Shown: positions 6,454-12,267 of the stretch, in pieces
Layout of the letters: each line of letters opens with the position of its first letter
How positions within the stretch are numbered: position 1 is the stretch's first letter
Source: an uncultured Mycoplasmatota bacterium
GTDB lineage: Bacteria; Bacillota_I; Bacilli_A; RF39; UBA660
Reading direction: 5' to 3'
Assembly: GCA_900546055.1 (NCBI GenBank)
Contig: URBG01000033.1
Location: forward strand, 1 to 12,267
DNA length: 12,267 nucleotides
Notes under the pieces: model-generated
What the model saw: only the letters and a program-made list of their open reading frames with translations
Databases searched by the model: none
Told to the model about the DNA's origin: nothing
Made by a program: the position numbers and the translations under genes

Positions 6454-7168
6454 ATAATTCTACATTATGATATACATGCTGAACATCTTCAACCTCATCA
6501 AGCATATTTATTAATTTATTAAAGGTTTCTAAATCTTCACCAGATAAAGTAACTTTATCTTTTGGAATATAACTAATTTCATCAATATCAAAATTTACAT
6601 TTGGTAAAGCCTTAGCAATTGCCTCTTTAATGTTGAATAAATCACTAGGAGCTCCATAAACAACTACTTCATCATTATCTATTTCGATATCTTGAGCATC
6701 AACTGAAGCCTCAATTAAAGCCTCTAAAGTTGCCTCTTCATCAAGGCCTTTGAAACTTACAATACATAAATGATCATACATATAATTAACGCTTCCTTGT
6801 GCCCCCATTTTAATATGACATTTATTAACAGCGGCTCTTATACTACTAACGCTTCTATTAACATTATCTGTTAAACAACTAACAATTAACGTAGAACCAC
6901 CTGGACCAAATAATTCATAATTAGTTTCAGTATAACTTTCGTCTATCCCACTATTAACTTTATCGATAGCTCTATTGATAATGTCTCCTGGAACTTGTTC
7001 TTTCTTAGCCTTATCAACTAATCTTTTTAAAGCACTGTTGCTTTCAAGTTCAACACCACCATTTTTAGCTGCTTGATATATTTCTTTAGCATACATTGAA
7101 TATAATTTAGCTTTAGCAGCTCCTGTTTTTTGAATACTTGCTTTTCTAACTTCGTAAGCTCTTCCCAT
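6452..7168 (-). CDS. yebC: YebC/PmpR/TACO1-family protein, YeeN-like subgroup
   Basis: 238-aa cytoplasmic protein. The N-terminus MGRAYEVRKASIQKTGAAKAK and KLYSMYAKEIYQAAKNGG resemble the YeeN-type branch, and the core FGPGGS (87-92), the NVNRS segment and GAQGSVNYM (122-130) are family hallmarks. Members were long annotated as DNA-binding regulators. Work on mitochondrial TACO1 and bacterial relatives supports a translation role, including help at proline-rich stretches, so the 'transcriptional regulator' label should be treated with care. Its ATG overlaps the rnc stop codon by one base (TAATG), with AAGGA 8 nt upstream inside rnc, so translation of the two genes is coupled. It ends in the shared bidirectional terminator. 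Confidence 0.92.
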   Translation of the reverse strand: MGRAYEVRKASIQKTGAAKAKLYSMYAKEIYQAAKNGGVELESNSALKRLVDKAKKEQVPGDIINRAIDKVNSGIDESYTETNYELFGPGGSTLIVSCLTDNVNRSVSSIRAAVNKCHIKMGAQGSVNYMYDHLCIVSFKGLDEEATLEALIEASVDAQDIEIDNDEVVVYGAPSDLFNIKEAIAKALPNVNFDIDEISYIPKDKVTLSGEDLETFNKLINMLDEVEDVQHVYHNVEL

Positions 7169-7836
7169 TATAATCTTCCTTTCTGTGCTTTCGCAAGAGC
7201 ATCCTTCGCGGCTTCCTGCTCTGCTGATTTTTTACTATGTGAAGTTCCTCTACCATAAACAATTCCATCAATCATAACTTCAACTGTAAATTCACGGTTA
7301 TGCGCCGGACCTTGTTCATCAACCACTTTATATTCTAAACTTCGTTTATCAGTTTGAACATATTCTTGAAGAACTGATTTATAATCATCAAAGAAATCCA
7401 CCTCGTGATTAAGAATATGCGGAATTACATTTTCTAAGAAAAACTGCTCGGCTACTTTAAAGCCTTGATCTAAGTAAATGGCGCCTAAAAATGATTCGAA
7501 AATATCGGATACAATTGCTTTTCGGTACTTTCCTCCACTTTCCGCTTCTCCTTTGCCTAGTTTTAAATACTCATTTAATCCTAACTTAGTAGAATACTCA
7601 TATAAAGCTGTTTCGCAAACATAATGGGCTCTAAGCTTTGTCATTTCTCCTTCATTAATCTTAAGATTATTATATAAATAATCACTCATTAATAATTCTA
7701 AAACTGCGTCACCTAAAAATTCTAAACGTTCATAACTTTCAGTTTTATTTTCATTCGCATAAGAAGTATGCGAAAATGCTGTTTCATAAAGTTTTATATT
7801 ATTAGGCTTAATTCCAAGTTTTTCTAATAATTCCAT
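7168..7836 (-). CDS. rnc: Ribonuclease III
   Basis: 222-aa double-strand-specific endoribonuclease that matures rRNA and processes structured transcripts. The RNase III signature ERLEFLGDAV (36-45) supplies Glu39 and Asp43, and DIFESFLGAIYLDQG (111-125) supplies Asp111 and Glu114, so all four metal-binding catalytic residues are present. A C-terminal dsRNA-binding domain (about 152-218) has the GPAHNREFTVEV and GTSHSKKSAEQEAA stretches. Length is normal. The start at 7836 has AGGTGA 5 nt upstream. In many Bacilli rnc sits with acpP and smc; here it is paired with yebC and has its own promoter. Confidence 0.96.
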   Translation of the reverse strand: MELLEKLGIKPNNIKLYETAFSHTSYANENKTESYERLEFLGDAVLELLMSDYLYNNLKINEGEMTKLRAHYVCETALYEYSTKLGLNEYLKLGKGEAESGGKYRKAIVSDIFESFLGAIYLDQGFKVAEQFFLENVIPHILNHEVDFFDDYKSVLQEYVQTDKRSLEYKVVDEQGPAHNREFTVEVMIDGIVYGRGTSHSKKSAEQEAAKDALAKAQKGRL

Positions 7837-7852
7837 TCAAATCACCTAATAT

Positions 7853-7893
7853 ATTATATCATAATTTATAGACTTTTAGAAGGTTATATCCAA
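7853..7893 (-). promoter_or_regulatory. Promoter region of rnc-yebC
   Basis: A perfect extended -10, TGATATAAT (7861-7853), lies 16 nt before the rnc ATG. Transcription from it would begin almost at the AGGTGA ribosome binding site. A second option is TTGGAT (7893-7888), a 17-bp spacer and TATAAA (7870-7865), giving a leader about 12 nt longer. I cannot tell which is used. Confidence 0.6.
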
Positions 7894-7922
7894 ATAAAAA
7901 CTAACCGATATTTATCGATTAG
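7892..7922 (-). terminator. Terminator of the small 7919-8113 ORF
   Basis: On the minus strand CTAATCGAT and ATCGGTTAG form a 9-bp stem with one G-U pair, loop AAAT, then TTTTTATTT. The stop codon of the small ORF (7921-7919) is inside the 5' arm. A terminator this well placed is the best evidence that the ORF, or at least its transcript, is real. Confidence 0.8.
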
Positions 7923-8113
7923 ATTTTTTTAACCTTTTGTAAATTATTATAAGCTCTTTTTAGCAAGATTTCAGAACGATCACAATCTGCATGAAAAACA
8001 TCATCTGAAACCTCATATTGAACACCTAAATTTTCATAATAACCAGGGTCCACAACTATTTTCCTGCCTGATGGTATGGTACCAAAGATCCATCGAAGAA
8101 AATGAAAATCCAT
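7919..8113 (-). CDS. Small unknown protein (about 64 aa), uncertain
   Basis: Not recognised. From the ATG at 8113 it reads MDFHFLRWIFGTIPSGRK, then a mixed hydrophilic body with one Cys and a basic C-terminus ending KVKKI. The composition looks protein-like rather than like random AT-rich frame, and the ORF runs exactly into a terminator. Against it, none of the possible starts (ATG 8113, GTG 8119, TTG 8131) has a ribosome binding site, and no convincing promoter is seen upstream. The reading frame is open for another 30 bases above the TTG before a TGA. It could be the 3' remnant of a longer gene that lost its start, a leaderless gene, or chance. Confidence 0.45.
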   Translation of the reverse strand: MDFHFLRWIFGTIPSGRKIVVDPGYYENLGVQYEVSDDVFHADCDRSEILLKRAYNNLQKVKKI

Positions 8114-8172
8114 TATCACAAACAATATCAAGCAACATCGATAAAAAACGAATAATCAGATTGTAATATCAT

Positions 8173-8201
8173 TTTACATTTTTAAATATTTTTAGTATAA
8201 T
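8173..8201 (+). promoter_or_regulatory. Promoter of yidD and the ZnuA-like gene
   Basis: TTTACA (8173-8178), exactly 17 bp, and TATAAT (8196-8201) form a near-consensus sigma-A promoter. Its -10 ends only 15 nt before the yidD ATG, so the transcript should start at or inside the AAAAGGTG ribosome binding site. Confidence 0.85.
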
Positions 8202-8216
8202 GTAAAAGGTGCTAAT

Positions 8217-8441
8217 ATGAAAAAAGTATTAATCAAAATTATTAAAATATATCAGGCTATCCCAGGGCCTTGGCACAGTGCATGTAGGCATATTCCTACA
8301 TGTTCAAACTATGCTATTGAAGCTATTGAAACCTACGGTTCACTCAAAGGTAGTAAAATGGCCATTGGTCGAATTATTAGATGTAACCCTTGGGGAACCT
8401 CAGGATATGATCCAGTCATTAAGGAGGATAAACATGACTAA
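8217..8441 (+). CDS. yidD: Membrane protein insertion efficiency factor YidD
   Basis: 74-aa protein with the full family signature: CRHIPTCSNYAIEAIETYG (23-41) and IIRCNPWGTSGYDPV (53-67), including Cys23, Cys29 and Cys56. The N-terminus MKKVLIKIIKIYQ is an amphipathic helix suited to the inner face of the membrane. Known members assist YidC-dependent insertion of membrane proteins and are often beside rnpA-yidC. Here it is instead coupled to a lipoprotein gene. AAAAGGTG lies 5 nt before the start. The last 8 nt overlap the start of the downstream gene, whose ribosome binding site lies within yidD. Confidence 0.95.
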   Translation: MKKVLIKIIKIYQAIPGPWHSACRHIPTCSNYAIEAIETYGSLKGSKMAIGRIIRCNPWGTSGYDPVIKEDKHD

Positions 8442-9315
8442 AATTAAAAAAACATTTGGAATAGTTATCGCCGCAGCTTTAATATTTACACTCTCTGGCT
8501 GTAGCTTCAAAAGAGATAACATGGAAGATATCGATATTTATACAACAAATTATCCCGTTGAATATATAACCCAAAGATTATATGGAGATCATAGTACTAT
8601 TCATAGTATCTATCCTGATGGTGTTGATATCAACGATTACAAATTAACAAATAAACAAATAAAAGATTATAGTAATGCCGATCTTTATATCTTTACCGGC
8701 TTAAGTGAAAGAGAAAAAGGCTACGTCGATAATTTACGTAGTAATAACAAAAATCTTAAGATCTTAGATACTACTCTTTCAATGGAATACACTAATGGCA
8801 TCGAAGAATTATGGCTCGATCCATCTAATTTCCTAATGATGGCTCAAAACATCAAAAAAGGATTTAAGGAATATATTAGTAATTATTATTTAAACAACGA
8901 CATTAATCAAAATTATGAGAAATTAAAAGTTGAAGCCTCTAATTTAGATGCTAAAATAAAACAAACTGTCAGCAATGCAGAATCGAAAACAATTGTTGCT
9001 TCAGATGATATGTTTAAATACCTTGAAAAATATGGTTTAACAGTTTACTCTTTAGAAAATAATAGCAACTTAACTAGTAAAACTATTGAAGATGTAAAAA
9101 ATCTAATTAAAGATAATAAAATACATTACATTTTTATTAAAGAAAATGAAGAAGTTAGTAAGACCATTAAAGATTTAATTGAAGGAACTAATGTTGAAAC
9201 AATCGAATGGAATACCCTTACTAATATAACTGAGAATCAAAGAAATGAAAACGAAGATTATTTTACAATCATGAATCAAAATATTGAAGCATTAAAAAAT
9301 GAACTATATAATTAG
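8434..9315 (+). CDS. ZnuA/TroA-like substrate-binding lipoprotein with atypical metal site
   Basis: 293 aa. A lipoprotein signal peptide ends in the lipobox LSGC (20-23), so the mature protein is anchored on the outer face of the membrane through Cys23. The rest resembles cluster A-I metal-binding proteins (ZnuA, AdcA, PsaA): GVDINDYKLT (63-72), a WLDPSN segment (127-132), SDDMFKYL (190-197) and DYFTIMNQNI (275-284). The ligand positions look changed. The His of PHxYEPT is Asn67, the His of the HxWLDP motif is Glu125, and the His/Glu of S[H/E]xAFxYF is Asp191. No His-rich loop is present. No permease or ATPase gene adjoins it, so it may be an orphan binding protein or have another role. Start 8434 has a perfect AAGGAGG 6 nt upstream. 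An in-frame extension to 8278 lies inside yidD and is rejected. Confidence 0.88.
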   Translation: MTKIKKTFGIVIAAALIFTLSGCSFKRDNMEDIDIYTTNYPVEYITQRLYGDHSTIHSIYPDGVDINDYKLTNKQIKDYSNADLYIFTGLSEREKGYVDNLRSNNKNLKILDTTLSMEYTNGIEELWLDPSNFLMMAQNIKKGFKEYISNYYLNNDINQNYEKLKVEASNLDAKIKQTVSNAESKTIVASDDMFKYLEKYGLTVYSLENNSNLTSKTIEDVKNLIKDNKIHYIFIKENEEVSKTIKDLIEGTNVETIEWNTLTNITENQRNENEDYFTIMNQNIEALKNELYN

Positions 9316-9325
9316 TTCTTTTTTT
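9301..9325 (+). terminator. Terminator of the yidD operon
   Basis: GAACTA and TAGTTC form a perfect 6-bp stem around TATAAT, followed by seven T. The stop TAG (9313-9315) is the first part of the 3' arm, so the hairpin is built from the last codons. Confidence 0.8.
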
Positions 9326-9343
9326 AATGCCATATTTAACATT

Positions 9344-9369
9344 AAAAAAACAGTAGATTATCTACTGTT
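9344..9369 (-). terminator. Terminator of the Bce-like exporter operon
   Basis: On the minus strand AACAGTAGA and TCTACTGTT form a perfect 9-bp stem with the loop TAA, and T7 follows. The permease stop codon TAG (9364-9362) is inside the 5' arm. It faces the yidD-operon terminator across about 20 nt. Confidence 0.88.
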
Positions 9370-11353
9370 CTCTAATAATTCGTTTACTTGATAAATAAGT
9401 AAGTAAGAAATAGCCACCGTATATAACAACAATAAATACAGCTGTCATTGAAATTGACATAAGCATATCATTTTTACCAAATGCTGAAAGCATTAGATTA
9501 GCACACTTAATTCCAAATATCGAATGAATAATTGCCAATATTAGTGGAACTAAGAAGAATATTCCAATTTGCTTAAATAACGATTTATTAATCATATCAT
9601 CATTCGCACCAATCTTTCTTAGCACTTGATATCGTTCTTTATTGTCAGAACTTTCTGATAATTCTTTAAGCGCTAAAATAGCTGCTGAAGATATTAAAAA
9701 TATTATTCCCAAATATAATCCAATAAAAGTTACAATTGCTCCAACTCCAGTTGCAGCATCATATAACTGCGTTTTACTTCTGCCGTCCATATTATTTGGC
9801 AAAGTAGTATCCTCTAATTTATTTTCAATTTCTTTATACTCTGCATCGTTATCAGCATTGTAATTAGCTAACATTACCCTATTAGATATATTAACGTTTT
9901 CCAAAGCCTCATCAGGAAAGACAAAAACACCTGTATTGCTATGACTCGTTGACATTTCAACAAAACCATCTATAACTTTATCGTATTTTGGTTTATACTC
10001 TTTATCACCAATTTTTAATTTAACTCCATCTTTTAAGGCCATATTACGATACTCTATCATTTCTTCATAATCGGCTACTACCAAATATTCATCAGCATCT
10101 AAAGAAAGAGTTTTATTTCCAAATTGTTTTGCCACTTTATTATAATCAGAAAGTTTCATTAAATTTTCTGGCATTTTATTACGATACTTAAACTGATCAT
10201 AATTTTCCTTCATAACTTTCTCGCCTAAAGCTGCTTCCACAGTTACAGATTCTGTTCGATAATAATTAAAATCGATAACATCTTTATAATTATCCATACT
10301 AAGATTTAAATCTTCAAGTACCATCTCAATATTAGAATCTTTACCATCTGTATATTGTAACACTTGAATATCCATTGGTGTGACATCTCTTAAATCCTTA
10401 CTAACAGACTGATTTAAACTCATCGCACTTGAAAAAATTGTAATCGTTAAAAATAATAAAATACAAATAACACTCATCGAGAAAACAGTTGTATTAATTT
10501 TACTATTAATTTGTCTTAAAACAAACATATTCAAATCTTTTAAATATAATTTTTTATTTGCTTGAACTAATCTTAAAACAAAACCAGACACTCCATAGAA
10601 GAATAAGATTGTTCCAATAATTCCAAGGACAATACATAAAATAAAATGATCAAAACCAATATTCATAATATTTTCAGTTACATTATAGTATGCATATCCT
10701 AAAATGGCAATTGAAATAATAAATATAAGTATTGATAAGATGGGATTTTTGACTTTCACCTTTTCATTTTGTTTATTTGCTGTAATCAAATTAATTAGTT
10801 TGTATCTTGAAATAACAAACACATTTAAAATCATTACCAATAAATACATGATACCAAAGTAAATCATTGTTTTAATCATCGCTGCTTGTGATAGTGAGAA
10901 TGTATACGAAGACATATCTGCTTCAAACATCTTGGCCACCACAATTGACATTAATTGCGAGAAGAATATTCCAACAATCAAACCAACTGCTAATGAGATA
11001 AGACCAATCAATAAAGTTTCAATTAATAAAATCTTTGATATATGGCCTTTACCCATACCAAGTGTCATGTAAATTCCAAATTCTTTCTTACGTTTTCTAA
11101 CTAAAAATTTATTCGCATAAATAATTAAAAAGCCTAAGACAAACGAAACAAACACTGATACTCCTCCGAGTAAGTTATTCATAAGATCCATTATTTCTTT
11201 TTTAGACTTACTCATGTCCATCATCGCTTGCTGCGAATCCATCGCATTAAACACATAGAATATTGCGACTCCCAAAATCAAGGTTAAAAAGTAAATAGCA
11301 TAATCTTTAAAACTTTTTTTAATGTTTTTTAAAGATAACTTAAAGAGCATCAT
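9362..11353 (-). CDS. BceB-like ABC transporter permease (FtsX fold)
   Basis: 663-aa integral membrane protein with ten predicted segments at about 17-37, 62-82, 107-132, 160-182, 204-222, 235-262, 288-311, 536-562, 595-616 and 630-655. The large loop between the seventh and eighth (about 312-534) is the extracellular domain typical of BceB/VraG permeases, which sense and remove peptide antibiotics from their lipid targets and signal to a partner histidine kinase. FtsX-type features include the cytoplasmic RKRKKEFGIYMTLGM stretch (86-100) and the matching QVLRKIGANDD (576-586) after TM8. The first of two adjacent ATGs is taken, 8 nt after GGAGG. The start overlaps the ATPase gene by 14 nt. 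BceB is the closest architecture I can name; the substrate is unknown, and the kinase/regulator pair is not in the window. Confidence 0.9.
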   Translation of the reverse strand: MMLFKLSLKNIKKSFKDYAIYFLTLILGVAIFYVFNAMDSQQAMMDMSKSKKEIMDLMNNLLGGVSVFVSFVLGFLIIYANKFLVRKRKKEFGIYMTLGMGKGHISKILLIETLLIGLISLAVGLIVGIFFSQLMSIVVAKMFEADMSSYTFSLSQAAMIKTMIYFGIMYLLVMILNVFVISRYKLINLITANKQNEKVKVKNPILSILIFIISIAILGYAYYNVTENIMNIGFDHFILCIVLGIIGTILFFYGVSGFVLRLVQANKKLYLKDLNMFVLRQINSKINTTVFSMSVICILLFLTITIFSSAMSLNQSVSKDLRDVTPMDIQVLQYTDGKDSNIEMVLEDLNLSMDNYKDVIDFNYYRTESVTVEAALGEKVMKENYDQFKYRNKMPENLMKLSDYNKVAKQFGNKTLSLDADEYLVVADYEEMIEYRNMALKDGVKLKIGDKEYKPKYDKVIDGFVEMSTSHSNTGVFVFPDEALENVNISNRVMLANYNADNDAEYKEIENKLEDTTLPNNMDGRSKTQLYDAATGVGAIVTFIGLYLGIIFLISSAAILALKELSESSDNKERYQVLRKIGANDDMINKSLFKQIGIFFLVPLILAIIHSIFGIKCANLMLSAFGKNDMLMSISMTAVFIVVIYGGYFLLTYLSSKRIIREQ

Positions 11354-12107
11354 TTAAATCTCCTCCAAGCAAAGTTACAACATCAATGATCTTATCGAAA
11401 AATTCCTTACGACTATCATTTCCGCGTACTAACTCATTAAAGATTTTCCCATCCTTGATAAATAAAATACGATGACAATAACTAGCAGTAAATGCATCAT
11501 GTGTTACCATCAAAATTGTTGCTTTTAAATCCTCATTTAAATATTCAAAATTTTCTAATAGTTGTCTTGACGATTTTGAATCAAGTGCACCTGTTGGTTC
11601 ATCTGCTAAAATTAATTTTGGATTAGTAATAATTGCGCGGCTACTAGCAACACGTTGTTTTTCACCACCACTCATTTGATAAGGATATTTTTGTAAAACA
11701 TGCGTAATACCCAATGTTTCGGCAATTTTTCTAACTCTTTTATCAATTTCGCTTGGTTTTACTTTTTGAATAGTAAGTGCCAAAGCAATATTTTCATAAG
11801 CTGTTAAAGTATCTAATAAATTAAAATCTTGAAAAATAAATCCTAAATCTTCACGACGAAATTTGTTTAACGAATTACCCTTTAATTCAGTAACATCAGT
11901 TCCACTAATTATAATATGACCACTTGTTACTTTATCGATAGTTGCAATACAATTAAGTAAAGTAGTTTTACCACTACCACTAGCTCCCATAATCCCAACG
12001 AATTCTCCTTCATTGACATCAAAGCTAATATTATCTACGGCTTTAGTTAAATTACTTTTATTACCGTAATATTTTGTTGCGTTTGCAATCTCTAAAACTT
12101 TTTCCAT
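11340..12107 (-). CDS. BceA-like ABC transporter ATP-binding protein
   Basis: 255-aa cytoplasmic ATPase of the MacB/LolD/BceA group. Walker A GASGSGKTT (41-49), Q-loop Gln93 in IFQDFNLLD, signature SGGEKQR (146-152), Walker B LILADE (165-170), D-loop GALD and switch His203 are all intact. It drives the permease encoded immediately downstream, with which it overlaps by 14 nt. The start at 12107 has GGAGG 8 nt upstream. The upstream in-frame ATG at 12125 falls between the -10 box and the predicted transcription start, so it would not be in the message. In Bce modules the transporter serves both as resistance pump and as sensor for its two-component system. Confidence 0.94.
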   Translation of the reverse strand: MEKVLEIANATKYYGNKSNLTKAVDNISFDVNEGEFVGIMGASGSGKTTLLNCIATIDKVTSGHIIISGTDVTELKGNSLNKFRREDLGFIFQDFNLLDTLTAYENIALALTIQKVKPSEIDKRVRKIAETLGITHVLQKYPYQMSGGEKQRVASSRAIITNPKLILADEPTGALDSKSSRQLLENFEYLNEDLKATILMVTHDAFTASYCHRILFIKDGKIFNELVRGNDSRKEFFDKIIDVVTLLGGDLNDAL

Positions 12108-12127
12108 TTTTCTTCCCTCCACCATTA

Positions 12128-12156
12128 ATTATAGATAGTTGTATCAAAATTAACAA
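12128..12156 (-). promoter_or_regulatory. Promoter of the Bce-like exporter operon
   Basis: TTGTTA (12156-12151), a 17-bp spacer and a perfect TATAAT (12133-12128) are followed by a predicted start near 12121. The resulting leader is only about 14 nt and begins close to the GGAGGG ribosome binding site. This fixes the ATPase start at 12107. Confidence 0.8.
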
Positions 12157-12172
12157 TTTCTTTTCATTACAA

Positions 12173-12194
12173 AACCTTACACTTTCGTAAGGTT
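12173..12194. promoter_or_regulatory. Inverted repeat, candidate BceR-type operator
   Basis: AACCTTAC and GTAAGGTT are perfect inverted repeats around ACTTTC, about 17 bp upstream of the exporter -35 box. Read differently it is a 7-4-7 repeat, CCTTACA-CTTT-CGTAAGG, containing TTACA-N4-CGTAA. This is one base from the TNACA-N4-TGTNA type of site reported for BceR-like regulators. It could instead be a weak terminator hairpin on the minus strand, but only four U follow. The position between two divergent promoters favours an operator. Confidence 0.5.
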
Positions 12195-12210
12195 GCCACA
12201 TTCCTTTATA

Positions 12211-12239
12211 TTGTCAAAATACTCAAAGTATGTTATATT
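12211..12239 (+). promoter_or_regulatory. Rightward promoter for a gene beyond the window
   Basis: TTGTCA (12211-12216), a 17-bp spacer and the extended -10 TGTTATATT (hexamer 12234-12239) predict a start near 12246. GAGGAAAG follows at about 12250 as a possible ribosome binding site, but no start codon is reached before the window ends. Confidence 0.6.
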
Positions 12240-12267
12240 ATATTTAGTGAGGAAAGCTTATTTACTT

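Noticed and set aside
8278..8433. Upstream extension of the ZnuA-like ORF, giving a 345-aa protein
   Set aside because: The extra 52 residues are the yidD sequence in another frame. A perfect AAGGAGG and a lipoprotein signal peptide fix the start at 8434.
9642..9863. 73-aa plus-strand ORF inside the permease
   Set aside because: Antisense shadow of the permease coding sequence with no ribosome binding site.
12108..12125. Upstream ATG of the ABC ATPase
   Set aside because: It lies at or before the predicted transcription start and has no ribosome binding site; ATG 12107 has GGAGG at 8 nt.
12173..12194. Rho-independent terminator of an upstream minus-strand gene
   Set aside because: The stem is good but the U-tract is only four bases and no minus-strand gene is seen upstream in the window. 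An operator fits the divergent-promoter context better.
12212..12217. TTGACA on the minus strand as a second exporter promoter
   Set aside because: Seventeen bases downstream there is no -10-like hexamer (AACCTT). The motif is the complement of the rightward TTGTCAA.

Overview
The window is AT-rich DNA with a standard genetic code (Trp is read from TGG), strong GGAGG-type ribosome binding sites and sigma-A-like promoters. A threonyl T-box, Gram-positive DnaB and DnaI primosome loaders, a YeeN-type YebC and a Bce-type peptide-antibiotic ABC exporter all point to a low-GC Bacillota, class Bacilli. The threonyl-tRNA synthetase lacks the TGS domain, which I associate with lineages around the Mollicutes, so an Erysipelotrichales/RF39-like host is my best inference. 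That placement is not proven by the window.

Left block (about 1-5590, minus strand, read right to left): dnaB, dnaI, a nucleoside phosphorylase/nucleosidase-family gene, a threonine T-box leader with its own promoter, a 143-aa unknown gene, and thrS with a terminator. In Bacillus subtilis dnaB-dnaI-ytxC-thrS are also neighbours, so the core is old synteny with a different set of middle genes. I see no terminator between the nucleoside gene and the T-box promoter. The T-box may therefore gate both its own promoter and read-through from the replication operon.

Middle (about 5590-8210): a plus-strand secreted, low-complexity protein of unknown function converges on a minus-strand rnc-yebC pair, and the two transcripts share one bidirectional terminator. 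Next comes a small uncertain minus-strand ORF with a good terminator.

Right block (about 8170-12267): plus-strand yidD overlaps a lipoprotein of the ZnuA/TroA fold in which the canonical metal-binding histidines are replaced. A minus-strand BceA/BceB-like exporter follows, and a divergent intergenic region holds an inverted repeat resembling a BceR-type operator and a plus-strand promoter for a gene beyond the window.

No tRNA, rRNA, CRISPR array, insertion sequence or prophage was seen. The window is mostly housekeeping. The most notable points are the unknown gene placed between a threonine T-box and thrS, the ligand-poor ZnuA-like lipoprotein coupled to yidD, the atypical nucleoside phosphorylase, stop codons lying inside terminator hairpins, and the complete absence of TGA stops.
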